A DNA stretch of 64,000 nucleotides from Adiantum capillus-veneris (GCA_014529385.2 CM043953.1:64675372-64739371), one strand, 5' to 3'. Numbered from the stretch's first letter, positions 23,911 through 34,032 are shown. Numbers and translations are program-made. The notes: a model not told the origin generated them from the sequence alone.

Positions 23911-24131
23911 TTATCCCCCCTTGAAGAATTGTTTTCGTCCTCAAAAACGAACATAGGAAAACGTTTCTTAAGTGCGGAGACATTCTCCCATGTAGAATCT
24001 TCTTCAGGTCTATCTAGCCATTTTACCAACACCTGTCGTCTGACATGATGTCTGGTGCGAAGCTCATGAGAATCCAAAATCTTTTCGGGCTCATAAGAGA
24101 TGCTTGGCGGTTCGATAAGGTCAACTAACAC
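23838..24131 (-). pseudogene. chromodomain end of pol
   Basis: Residues EPEKILDSHEL, then VLVKWLDRPEEDSTWE and FPMFVFED, give the chromodomain pattern: an aromatic or hydrophobic strand, VKW, and a final TWE/helix. It sits at the very C-terminus, downstream of integrase, as in plant chromoviruses. The usual Y/W of the aromatic cage is only partly kept (VKWL is present, the first position is changed). The frame itself is open to a stop within the 3' LTR. It is separated from the integrase frame by a stop around 24,170. Confidence 0.85.
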
Positions 24132-24170
24132 ACCTGTGTCAATGACATTATCATTTTGTCCTAACTGTTT

Positions 24171-25250
24171 TCATAAACGGCTAACATGAAAAACAAGATG
24201 AACTCGTGAGTGCTCTAGAAGAGATAACTTATAGGCCACTTGACCTATACGTTTGAGAATGGTAAACAGTCCACAATAGCGTGGTGAAAGTTTAGCAACT
24301 TTTCCCGTCTTCAGACTTTCTGAATGCTCCGGAACTTTGAGGAAAACCTTATCTCCTTCTTCGAAAGTAGCAAGACGACGATGCTCATTTGCGTACTTCC
24401 TATATCGATCTTGAGCTTGCTTAACATTCTGTCGATCAACTCGAAGCATGTCAAAATGGTCTTGGAGAAAATCCTTCACTTGTTGTATCTTCTCCTTAGC
24501 CAACCCCACCGTAACGGGTGATCTAGGTTGAAATCCATATAAAAGCAAAAATAGACTAAACCCTGTAGTCACATGCTTTGAACTATTATAAGCAAATTCC
24601 AATATAGGTAAGTAGTCTTCCCAATTGGTTTGCTTCTTGCTAACGAACGCTCGTAGCATATCCTCTAGCACTTGATTAACTCTTTCGGTTTGACCATCCG
24701 TTTTGGATGATCAGCCGTACTTAAATTAAGTTTAGTTTCCAACTTTTGGAACACTGCTCTCTAGAAGTGATTATTGAACTTTTGGAACACAGGTCTCCAG
24801 AAGTGATTATTGAACTTTCGATCTCTATCACTAATGGTACTAGCTGGAAGACCGTAGAGTTTATATATAAGGTCTATAAATAGCCGTGCTAATTCCGGTG
24901 TCTTAACCGTAGTCTTAGTGGGAATGCATCGACTCTACAATTACCCAAATGGCATCATGGCCACGATTTGTAGTAGGTAGTCCTAGTACAAAATCCATAG
25001 AGATACTCTCCCACTTACCTTGTGAAATCTCTAAAGGATGTAAAAGGCCACCTACCTTGAGGCGCTCTGCCTTATTAACTTGGCACTGTTGGTAGTTTAG
25101 TACGTACTCTTGAACATCATGATGTAAGCCCGGCCAATAAAATTGCCGTCGAACTAAGGCATACGTCTTATGAATACCTGGATGACCAGCACTTGGACTA
25201 TCGTGAGACTCAAATAAGATTTGGCACCTAGTGTCTGAGTCCTTTGGCAC
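24171..25250 (-). pseudogene. integrase of the chromovirus, broken
   Basis: Going 5' to 3' on the minus strand: an HHCC zinc domain (HPGIHKTYALVRRQFYWPG, with QQCQ retaining one Cys of the usual CxxC pair while the other reads Tyr), the first catalytic Asp in SMDFVLGLP, the second in SDRDRKF (about 24,825), and the catalytic Glu region around 24,690. A one- or two-base shift splits the conserved DGQTERVN there. The C-terminal part (24,171-24,671) is open and ends HVSRL. A 36-bp in-frame tandem duplication lies at 24,741-24,812. Integrase would insert element cDNA; this copy cannot be translated through. Confidence 0.9.
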
Positions 25251-25420
25251 ACATACTCTACCTTTGTGGAGTAAGTAGCCATCATCAATGGAAAAATTCT
25301 TCCATCACTTAAGCTCTTCCTGAGTAGGGGTGGAGCTCTATGTGTTGGAGTTTTTATCTACGCGTACAGAGACGTGTTGATCTGGCTGTTCAGAGACATG
25401 TGAGTGTGAGGGATCCCTTT

Positions 25421-25870
25421 TTAAACCGCACTCCACACTTTAGCATATGATTGATCTTGTGCACACTTGCCACGTAATGACTCCAAAAATCCACTCTTTA
25501 GTTCCATGAAAGCAAGTGAATTAATCTGAGGCATCCGACTTAGTGCATCTGTTACTACATTATATCGCCCCTTGCAATATCGTAGCTTACAATCATAGTC
25601 TTGAAGGATTTCTGCCCATCTAGCTTTACGGCCCTTCAAGTCTATTTGAGTAGTAAACCATTTGATACTCTCATGGTCAAAAACTACTTCAAACTCGGCA
25701 CCATATAAATAGTGTTGCCACTTTCGTAAAGCGTGAATTATGGCATAGAGCTCTCTCTCATAAACAGAATAATTCTCTTGAGCTCTATCTGACTTTTTAC
25801 TTTCAAAGGCTATGGTCTTCCCTCCTGGAGAAGTATCGCACCAATGGCTTTATCACTAGCATCAGTCTTT
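25421..25870 (-). pseudogene. RNase H of the chromovirus
   Basis: KTDASDKAIGAILLQEG carries the first catalytic Asp. After a frameshift near 25,810, YERELYAIIHAL carries the Glu region, and the domain ends NVVTDALSRMP, with the last Asp in the family motif ADALSR (here TDALSR). Three catalytic positions are therefore still recognisable, but in different frames. RNase H degrades the RNA strand of the RNA-DNA hybrid during copying. Confidence 0.88.
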
Positions 25871-26860
25871 ACCACAAACGGCTTAAGTGGGTCGACGATT
25901 GCTAGGATGGGAGCACTGGCTATGGCTACCTTGAGCTGTTCGAAACTGCATTTTTGGGCTTCTTCCCAAGAAAAGGTCTTACCTTTTGATTTAAGTTGAT
26001 CCATCATAGGAACAGTGATTTTGGCATAGTCACGGATATATTGTCGATAAAATCCAGCCATGCCTAAAAATATTTGAAGCTCCTCAACCATGTTGAGATG
26101 TGGCCATCGAAGAATGGCAGCGACCTTGTCAGTGTCCATCTTGATGCCAGAATAAGAGATCACATGACCGAGGTAATGTATCTTTGTTTTAAAGAAATCG
26201 CACTTGCTTTGCTTAGCATACAACGCGTGAGCTCATAGCTGTTCGACCACTAATCGTAAGTGTTCTATGTGTTCATCTTTAGTCTTACTATAAATGAGAA
26301 TGTCATCAAGGAAAACCACAACAAATTTTCCAAGATAGGGACGTAAGACACTATCCTTGAGTGTCATAAATGTAGCTGGAGCATTGGTTAGACCAAAAGG
26401 CATAACCAAAAATTCAAAATGCGCGAACCGTGTTCTAAAGGCAGTTTTGGAGATATCTTGTAGTAGGATACGTACTTGGTGGTATCCTGAACGAAGATCT
26501 ATCTTTGTATAGTATCTTGCCCCATGGAGTTGATCAAACAACTCATCCGCTCGAGGTAGAGGATACTTGTTCTTGATGGTTATCGCGTTTAATCCGCAAT
26601 AATCTACGCATATGCGCATAGTACCATTTTTCTTTTTTACCAATAGAATTGGTGATACCCAAGGCGAAGTGCTAGGTCTAATGATACCACGAGTGAGGTA
26701 GTGAGCCAACTGACTCTCAACCTCCTTGGCTTCTTTAGCACTCATACGATAAGGTGGTTTACTCACCGGTTTAGTGCCTGGCAAGGCATCTGTGCCATGT
26801 TGCACATCATGTGTAGGGGGTAAGCCTGGTGGTAAATCACTTGAGAACACATCACTATAC
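25810..26860 (-). pseudogene. reverse transcriptase of the chromovirus
   Basis: Family landmarks appear in order: [46 protein letters not shown] (family RxCVDYRxLN), [24 protein letters not shown] and the active site FLDDILIYS, with both Asp of the xxDD box kept. The first part is open from 28,143 down to a TGA near 26,233. A stop then splits it from the thumb/connection piece (26,223-25,810), which contains YLGHVIS and FLGMAGFYRQYI. The palm domain would be about intact in sequence, but the polyprotein is not. Confidence 0.93.
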
Positions 26861-27339
26861 TCCATGAGTAAGCGAGTTAGCTTTTGCCGTGCAAAAGGAG
26901 AAAGTAAACTAGAGTTATGCTGGGATGGAGAATCTTGTAATTCCTGTAATGTTTGTTTTACAACAGCTACATGTTGCTCTATAGAATTAAAATTGAGAGC
27001 ACTTTTCTTGTTAGATTTGTTAGCACTCTGTTTATCAGTAGAATTCATTGCACTTTGCATACCATTGAAATACATTGCACTTTGCATACCATTACTAGAA
27101 TTCACCGCACTTTGCTCTTGAGAATTCACAAGACTTGGAGACAAGCAGTAACACAAAAAGACTTCATCTATTAAATCTACTTTCTGCAAAATAGAAAGCT
27201 CAGCTGTACTTATAAGAGGTGCAGATGGTATATTTTTCTCACCAAGAAAAAGCACATGTTTACCATTGGCCATAAAGGATAAGGAGTTGTGTTCATAACT
27301 AGTGTGCAATGTGTTTCCTAAACCATGTAGCCACTCCCG

Positions 27340-27610
27340 TCTTAAAACTATATCAGCATGGTCCATGTTCATAACTTGGAAGTCAAGGGTCATTATATGA
27401 TATTGAACAATAAGCTCAACCCCTTGAACTACCGTGTCCCATACTTCTTTATCATTCCCAGACATCTGCTCCACCACATACTTATGAGAGCAGGGAGTCT
27501 GTGTAAGCTTCAATTTCTTGACTAGCTTATAGTTCAAGAAGTTATGAATTGCACCATCATCCACTAAAATATGAACACGTTGTCCGTTAATAGTGTCATG
27601 CATGCGAATC
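27340..27610 (-). pseudogene. aspartic protease of the chromovirus, altered active site
   Basis: [19 protein letters not shown] matches the retropepsin core of plant chromoviruses, whose family form is LVDSGATHNFI. The catalytic Asp-Ser/Thr-Gly triad here reads Asp-Asp-Gly. The later flap and second-strand region (about 27,340) holds DIVLRREWL, matching the family DxxLGxxWL with Gly changed to Arg. The protease would normally cut the Gag-Pol precursor. The altered triad and Gly loss suggest drift after silencing. Confidence 0.8.
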
Positions 27611-27703
27611 AAATCATGGGGGCCGAAGGTGGGCTGCCAAATTGAAGCAAGCACACAACACGTGTGCTTTTCTTCCATACGAAGAACCTCTACAACACAA
27701 TAT

Positions 27704-28700
27704 TTAGGAGATGAATCTAATGTGAGGCGTTGCACCGTGTGCATGGCCTTTTCTTTGCCTAGTGCTGAGAGACCCACATGGAGTATCTCGTGAGTGCTTA
27801 GGCTTCTTAGCCTCTTGTGGGTGTGGAGAGGTAGATTGTCTCTTATTCCTCTTGGAACATGTGGGAGATCTACCTTGCCATTGGCTCTTAGCCACATTAC
27901 TCTTAGAAAAATTATTCTTAGTGTAGGGAACATTTCCTTTCCTCTCTTGGTCATCATCATATCTTTGGGCATGACTGATGGCTTCTTCCAAAGTTTTTGG
28001 ATGTTGGGTCTTGACATGAAGACGATAGTCTTTGTCAAGACCCCTGTTAAAACCCGTATCTTTTGGAATTCATCTAGACCTTCTAGTTTTAATATGATTT
28101 CCCGATACTTCGAAAGGTACTGTGTGCGAGAGAGGCCAGACATGCGGCATACATTCCATGCTAACCAATTCTTATCTTCTTCATTGGAGTCCAGAAACGC
28201 TTTGGAGAAAGAAGCTTGAAACGCAGCCTAAGATGGAGGACGGGCATCTATTGGAAATGTCATCCGCCACTTAAAGGCTTTGCCTTTAAGAGATAGACTT
28301 GTTTTCACAGCCGTCTTTATATCCACGGTGTGTCTCAATCTATGAATATCACTCCATTTGTGTAAGAATGTATTGCCCACATCCTTGTTGCGATCACGCT
28401 CTTCCCCGTGAAACTCAAGAATGGTGATATTCTTAAGTAATGCATTACTACCTTTTGCAGCACTTGTCTCTTGGACTCCTTGAGTCGTGCGAGCTTGGTT
28501 CCCTTGAACTGTGCTACTTGTGGCTCCTTGAGTCGTCTGTGAATTCATAAATTTCACAAGTAACTCCATAAGATTGATAACATTTGCATTAAGTGCAGAG
28601 AGGTTGCGTTCAAGTACGCTTTTGCGATTTTCCAAAGTCTTGAAAGCAGCCATATCTACAAGGCCATGATCTCCTAGATTATCATCATCATGCATATCAG
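27704..28700 (-). pseudogene. gag of the chromovirus, frameshifted
   Basis: Three frames carry gag in turn. 28,695-28,228 holds a coiled N-terminal part and the capsid-like LEFHGEERD...FLHKWSDIHRL and SLKGKAFKWRM. 28,143 downward holds [21 protein letters not shown]. The overlapping frame 27,991-27,704 holds [13 protein letters not shown]-like residues ([14 protein letters not shown]) and a Lys/Arg-rich tail with [10 protein letters not shown]. An intact CCHC zinc knuckle is not visible. Gag packages element RNA. The shifts prevent a complete product. Confidence 0.8.
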
Positions 28701-29492
28701 TGTGACAGTCGCACCCGTGGTGCCCTGATTTTGATCTACGTGCTCAAAATCAAACGTGTGTGTAGGTGGGATATCCTCACTGGCCATGGTAAACACACAC
28801 TAATGCAAAGAGAGAAAAAAAAAAAAACGACAACTTGTACCTTGTGAAATTGAAGTCTTTGTGTTTTGTATGCTCTTCGATTTGCATTGCATGCGAACCT
28901 TGCCTTGCAGGAATTTGAGCGCTTCACTTGTCGTTCGTTGTAAGAACACCTTTGTTGATTCTTCACAAAAACCCGTCGTTTTTGTGAAGGCTTTTGTTCA
29001 CTTTGAAGCTACCTCCTTGAGGATTTTTTTTTTTTTGGGAAAACTTGCCTTCCTCCAAGAAGTGAAAAAGAAGGGTGAAGCTACTTCCTTGAAGTTTGAA
29101 GCTTTCCCTTTCCTTCTAGTTTTCCTTTTGACACAAGTATGCTATCTTTCCTTGTTATATAGAGCAAGGGTCAATAGCTTGATGGTAAAGTGTTGGCCTC
29201 TAGCCCTCATGGGGTGGGTTCAACCCTACTTCATGCAAGGGTTAAGCGGACCTTCCTATGTGTGTGGCCATTGGAGCCTCGGTGCCATCAAGTTGCCGAT
29301 CAAGTTTGCCTCGGTTGTGTGTTGTGGAGGGCGTAGGTCGGTTGTCATTGTCTATCCACGCACGTTGCGCACCGAAAATTGTGCCCGTCTTCTTTTTGCT
29401 GCACAGCGGAGACGTCGCTTTCTGTGGAACATGGGAGAGAAGCAACGCGTCGCACGCACATGCAGCCCGCTTTTCGCCTCCTCCCAAAAATA
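28701..29492 (-). other. chromovirus 5' leader
   Basis: About 790 bp between the primer site and gag, without a coding frame in element sense. It holds oligo-A/T runs near 28,815 and 29,025, and a tRNA-like stretch at 29,165-29,235 on the plus strand. Confidence 0.7.
29165..29235 (+). other. tRNA-like sequence with A and B boxes
   Basis: TAGCTTGATGG (29,175-29,185) fits the pol III A box, and GGTTCAACC (29,217-29,225) fits the B box with one change from GGTTCGANNCC. The spacing of 42 bp is normal for a tRNA gene. D-loop and T-loop words look right, but the anticodon stem does not pair well and no CCA-side acceptor stem closes. It is more likely a decayed tRNA-derived (SINE-like) piece than a tRNA gene. 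Confidence 0.4.
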
Positions 29493-29504
29493 GCTCAGAT
29501 AGCA
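29493..29504 (-). other. degenerate initiator-Met primer site
   Basis: Minus strand reads TGCTATCTGAGC, two changes from TGGTATCAGAGC, one base inside the 5' LTR. Confidence 0.7.
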
Positions 29505-29505
29505 G

Positions 29506-29628
29506 TGAAAGGACGGTGGTAATGCGTGTGCTAGTCTCCACCCAACCGTGCTAACTTATAGCCTTCCCCTAGCGTACACACTGTCCGGCCGTGCCGGTGG
29601 CCTTGCCCGTAGGACCCATGTCCTTACA
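29506..29628 (-). repeat. 5' LTR of the chromovirus
   Basis: Partner of 23,788-23,910, same length, six substitutions. It is followed at 29,629 by the target duplication TTGTG and the resumed PPR frame. Confidence 0.95.
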
Positions 29629-29960
29629 TTGTGCTTGGCATTGTCTTGGTCGACATGTATGCCAAATATGGTTTACTTCAAAAAGTACAAAAAGTGCGTA
29701 AGGATGCATTGATTGCAAGATATGCGGAATAGGGGCAAGGCCAGGAAGCTCTGGGATATTTTCAGCAGATGCAAAGTGAGGGTGTCTCTCCAGATGTAAT
29801 CACCTGTGCTTTGGTCTTGAAGGCTATGCTTACATCTTGAATGCACGTGGAATTATGCAAGATGTTGACGTGGGCAAAAATTTTCGATGAGATTCTTAGC
29901 CACCTGAGTTGTCTACAGTACTTTGCAATGAAAAAAACACAAGTTTGGAATGTTTTGAGA
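29629..29960 (+). pseudogene. PPR repeat pseudogene, 3' part
   Basis: Begins with the target duplication and reads LGIVLVDMYAKYGLLQKVQK, continuing the PPR helix interrupted at 23,787, then ALIARYAE followed by a TAG, then ALGYFQQMQSEGVSPDVIT and a further diverged FDEILSH copy near 29,885. Stop codons and missing blocks show that it was already, or has since become, non-functional. Together with 22,640-23,787 it forms about 1.5 kb of a former multi-repeat PPR gene. Confidence 0.82.
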
Positions 29961-30552
29961 TGAGGGGAGGGGATAGCTTGTGGAGAAAATAGAAATGGAG
30001 AGAAAAGTATCTTGCACAACATATATGCCACTTGTATTTCTCTAGACTCTTAGAGTCTCCTTCCTCTTACACTGGGTAGATAGAACGGTGTTTCCCTGTT
30101 ATTGTAGTCTATCGTCAACATTGGGGAAGCATGAGTAAATTTTTGTTGATGTTGGCAGTAGCTCCATGGGCAAGGGACCATGATATGTGAAAGAAGGTAC
30201 TCTAGATCATGTCATCCATGTTTGATGCAAAGACGACAATGGTGAAGCCCACTTAATTTCAATGATTAAATCGCTTGCATCCATCTCTTTTACGGAGCGC
30301 TTTTTCCAATTCTATCAGTAGTCACGTGAACACTTTTAATTTATCACACAACCTCCAAGAATAAAGCAACGACGGTAACAATAAACAGCTTGCATTGAGA
30401 AGCTCATGCTACACAGAGCCTAGAAGTCAACATCGTCTGTTTTGGGAAAGGGTTAGTAGAGGCCATCATCTACATTGCCTAGAAGAGTGAGAAGCAAAAA
30501 AGGTTTATCAAACGCCTCAACATGATCTACATAAGGATGGAGATGGGGATGG

Positions 30553-30720
30553 ACATGATTGACATGAGAGAAGTATGAAAGACGAAGACTATGACAAAGA
30601 GGATGAAATTTGATATATGACAGATTGTAGCCACATGATCGACATGAAAGAAGTATGAAAGACGAAGAGACTATGACAAAGAAGGTGAAATTTGATATAG
30701 AAGGGATTGTAGCCACATGG
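30553..30720. repeat. 80-bp tandem duplication
   Basis: A unit starting ACATGATTGACATGAGAGAA at 30,553 repeats at 30,633 with a few changes and small indels. Beyond it, 30,720-30,970 encodes an Asp/Arg-rich plus-strand stretch and a Cys-His-Cys spacing (CSLSEHVDYKIC) that could be a decayed gag zinc knuckle. That second point is weak. Confidence 0.7.
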
Positions 30721-31451
30721 ATGCTATGAACAAACAATTCGCAGAGAGTACGATAATTGCAAGGATAGGTATAATAGGTACGATGGCAGTGACAATGATG
30801 ATGAATACAGAGATGGAAGCATGATGGATTAAGATGACATAAATCCTAACTCTTCAAAATGGCATCAACCACAGAAACTAAAGTCATACAAGTCATACAA
30901 AAGTTCTAAACAAGCTTTCTATCCGAAATGTAGTCTCTCGGAACATGTTGATTACAAGATTTGCCTAATATTGTTGTGACAAGGACTTGAATATGAAATT
31001 AAACAAACAAATTTACATGGCCATGGCACATACTTGAATTTCAAATTATCATAGAGAAATTCAAGCTCTACGGTATGGAAAGTTTACTATTGGTCTACTT
31101 TTGTTCGTAGTTCATCTTTTTGAGGTGCGTACTTGTTTAAGTGAAAGTTGAGTGCTCTATCTTGTTGTATACATTGCACTTTGCCCTAGTGCTTTACACA
31201 AAAAATAAGAGTATTTGATTGTAATGTAACAATTACAAAATAATTTTCACATAAGAAAATATGTTTAGAGAAAATCTTTTATGTTCATCTTGATACGTTA
31301 TTTGCTGATTTTTTTTTGCAATAGTATGTGGTCACAATCTTGAAAAAGGTCGAATTAATGCTAATCTGGCAAGATTCTACATGGTAGCTCTCGTTCTTTC
31401 AAGCTACATGGAAGATCTCTTTCGCATGTATCACACACGTGTAGCGACGAT

Positions 31452-31498
<47 letters not shown>

Positions 31499-32232
31499 GT
31501 GCCTATGTTCCTTCTGCTCCCACTGGCACGCGCGTGGGTGATGCCCTATCGAAAGCAAACGCAAATGAAGGGGTCTGCAGAGTGCGTGGGCAGCAGTTGG
31601 GATGCATTGGGGACGCAGTTCGTCGACATCAGCAAGGCGGAGGGAGGGGAAGCGCAAGAGGTGTTTTGGGGAGGGACTGGTCGCGAGCAGGTTGACCATT
31701 ACTGCATTGGGGGGTGGCATATGTTTTGTAAAATGAGGGGCTTCCAACGGTGCAGCGTTTAATGTGTTTGGATGGCTTAGACATGCGGTCGACTCTCTCT
31801 TTATCATGATCTGTCAAAAGTTTGAATCCAGGCTATTCAGTTTTGATGGGGTGTAACTGTGAAGGGAAAGCTTCCATCGAATGGCATCTAGGCAGATTCC
31901 AGCTAATAAATTGGAGAACCTACCAGTATAGTATTTTATTATATCTTGATAAAAGTTATCACGACAAGCAAGACTGCGTGAAACCTTCATGTTCATATTC
32001 TTTGCAACATTGGAGGCCTAGGAAGCATGTGTGTAGGATGCCCCACATTTGCATCGAGGATTTGAACGGTCAGGATCGTGCCTCGTGGGACAGTAAGTAA
32101 GCCGGGCCCCATCCTATCCAGAATGAGCCTTTGGCGAGAACACAATACAGCAACCTTTCTCGTCAATCGATTCATATCTGTGGGTAAATGGTAGTCCGGG
32201 ATCTCTTGTGACGTTGCCATAGCCAGCAAGGT
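30721..32232. other. upstream region of the zinc-finger gene; no other gene seen
   Basis: AT-rich to about 31,440, then a (CT)n microsatellite (31,452-31,495) and a GC-richer block with overlapping frames on both strands that show no family motif. The last 250 bp before 32,233 should hold the promoter and 5' UTR of the downstream gene. I see no clear TATA box at a convincing distance. Confidence 0.35.
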
Positions 32233-34032
32233 ATGGTGGGCGCGATGGCCACTCATCAGTGCTCGCATTCCTCTGTGATCCTCGCCGTGGGCGACTCAGC
32301 AATGGCGACGGACGCTGCCTCAGCATGCACATCTCGCCTCTCCTCGTCGTTTCTACCTCGTGCTCCCCTTTCTCTTCGCACGCCTGCACAGCAGCGCACC
32401 TCGCAGCAACGCGTGCCTTCAGCGATCCGAGCTCTTGAGTTCGATCAAGACACTGTAAGTAACGTCTCTGCAACTCTAAGCTGCCATGCATGCGTTTCAG
32501 AACCGAGAGGAGTACTGCATTTTCAGGTAGATTGGGGAGGGTAGTCATTCAGGGTTTGATCCAGATTTTCTGCTTGAAAAGCAGCGGAATGTTCATGGGC
32601 AAATGCATTCTGTAGTAATGCATCTTTCATGAATCATTGCTTCTTGTTTTTGTAATCGCTTTCACCCATTGCGTGCGGAATGAAAGAACTGAAAACATCA
32701 AAATTCTTTTGGCATAGTCATAGCCATAGTGTTGTTTGAATGCGTAGAATGTATTCCGGAAGCATCTCCATCCACAAGCTGAGGCACATTGTTACATATC
32801 TCAAAGGTTATGTGTGCTCTTATTTTTTCAGATTGTGGCTATTTCAGCAGGATTAGCGGGAATTGCTGTGGGTATTGGAGTCCCAGTCTTCTATGAGACA
32901 CAGATGAAAAGCTCTGTAATACTGTCAAACCCAGTCTTAATGTTTGTGACAATTGTTGCTTATCGTTGGTGTCAATAGTTCTGTTCTCTGTTTTGCCTCT
33001 ATTTGACCACATTATCTGGTATGATACACTCGTGTTTCAGTGCTTTTTCTAGTCAGTCGGAATGGTGTTCTTACTTTGTCTCTCCTTTTGGCACAGGCGA
33101 TGCGCGAAAATGACCAACCTTGTTTTCCATGTGCAGGCAGCGGGGCCCGTATGTAGTTAGTTATAACCATCCCTAAGCAGAAAAAAAGACATTTGTGTAC
33201 TTGTTGAGATGAAAACCGCCTTTTTTGTGCTTAGGTGATACCATATCAAAGTAGTCATGTTATTTTTTGTGGCAATTTTTCTGATGGGGTATCCTTTGTT
33301 CTGCAGAAACGTGCAGGTTCTGCTTAGGAGCAGGAAATATAACTGTAGAGCTTGGTGCTGGTGAAAAGGAAGTCTCAAAATGTGTCAATTGTGAGGGGGC
33401 CGGATCAATGACTTGCACAACGTGCCAAGGCTCAGGAGTACAGCCACGCTACTTGGATCGCAGGCAAGTCTTATACCCAGTGATTCTTTTTAAGTGAATA
33501 GCATGTCTTAATGCAAGGTCAGACAATAATCCTTTTGAAGGTGAAGGTTTGTTTCAGCTACGAGCTCTATTGGTCATGAACTAAGAAGCAAGGGATTTAG
33601 TTTGAAAGAGCACAACCTCGTACACATAGTTGACATTTGTTTTTATGGCTGTACATTGTGAAAGACTATTCCAATAGCAAAGAAGGATTTATGTTACACA
33701 CTTCTAGGCCTACACAAGGTGCTGATGCTCAGCACCCGACCCTTTTGGGGTCACCCCGCGGAGTTGGTATGAGCATCGATACATGCGTCGGTATTAACGA
33801 CCGTGAGAACGATTGTGATATGGACGCTCATATAGATGCATATACTGACGCATACATTGAAATGCTCCTTGATATGGTGTACACCATATCACACCATATC
33901 TAGGAGCTCAAAAGTTTAAGCACGAAGGAGGATAAGCAACATTTGTGCTTCTGCGCTAGTTTAATTGCATTTTTGGCAATTTGTCTGATAAGCTCTCATT
34001 ACATGGACAGGGAATTCAAAGATGATGATTAA
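32233..34032 (+). CDS. SPA: SPA-like chloroplast DnaJ-type zinc-finger protein, 5 exons
   Basis: Exons 32,233-32,454, 32,832-32,915, 33,097-33,148, 33,307-33,463 and 34,011-34,032 join in frame to 178 codons ending TAA. Introns 1-3 are GT-AG; intron 4 is GC-AG (AG|GCAAGT). Residues 1-70 are Ser/Ala/Arg rich, like a chloroplast transit peptide. Residues 75-95 (IVAISAGLAGIAVGIGVPVF) form one membrane helix. Four CxxCxGxG motifs start at residues 111, 122, 145 and 156, the DnaJ cysteine-rich fold without a J domain. The tail is RYLDRREFKDDD. From memory this matches tomato SPA (sugar partition-affecting) and its plant homologues, relatives of BSD2, LQY1 and PSA2, which act in photosystem or Rubisco biogenesis or redox. 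Alternative starts at 32,245 and 32,302 are in frame; 32,302 (CAATGGCG) has good context. No stop or lost Cys: the only intact-looking gene here. Confidence 0.9.
33464..34010 (+). other. GC-AG intron 4 with palindromic insert
   Basis: The donor is AG|GCAAGT and the acceptor ACATGGACAG. The donor deviates from GT only at the second base and otherwise matches U1 pairing well, as is usual for GC-AG introns. The intron holds hairpins at 33,718-33,736 and 33,738-33,752 and a perfect 20-bp palindrome at 33,871-33,890 with half of it repeated at 33,891-33,900. These suggest a small mobile insert. Confidence 0.8.

Larger units (their letters stand above)
23788..29628 (-). mobile_element. Ty3/gypsy chromovirus inserted in the PPR array
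   Basis: A full-length element of 5,841 bp on the minus strand. LTRs of 123 bp lie at 23,788-23,910 and 29,506-29,628. Direct target duplications TTGTG flank it at 23,783-23,787 and 29,629-29,633. In element orientation the LTR starts TGTAAGG and ends CTTTCA. The order is primer site, leader, gag, protease, RT, RNase H, integrase, chromodomain, which defines the chromovirus branch of Ty3/gypsy (Metaviridae). Chromodomains of this branch are thought to steer integration to marked chromatin. Frameshifts and stops break the polyprotein in gag, between RT and RNase H, in RNase H and in integrase, so this copy is dead. The LTRs are short for the branch. I count six differences between them in 123 bp. 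Confidence 0.95.

Noticed and set aside
26233-28143. The 636-codon minus-strand frame read as a complete functional polyprotein
   Set aside because: About the first third runs out of frame with gag: the gag signature is in the overlapping frame 27,991-27,704. The frame also ends before RNase H, so it is a patchwork of broken domains.
29165-29235. Functional tRNA gene
   Set aside because: A and B boxes fit, but the anticodon and acceptor stems do not pair, and it lies in a retroelement leader.
33637-33903. 88-codon plus frame as a separate gene
   Set aside because: It lies within intron 4 of the zinc-finger gene, over the hairpin cluster, with no family motif.
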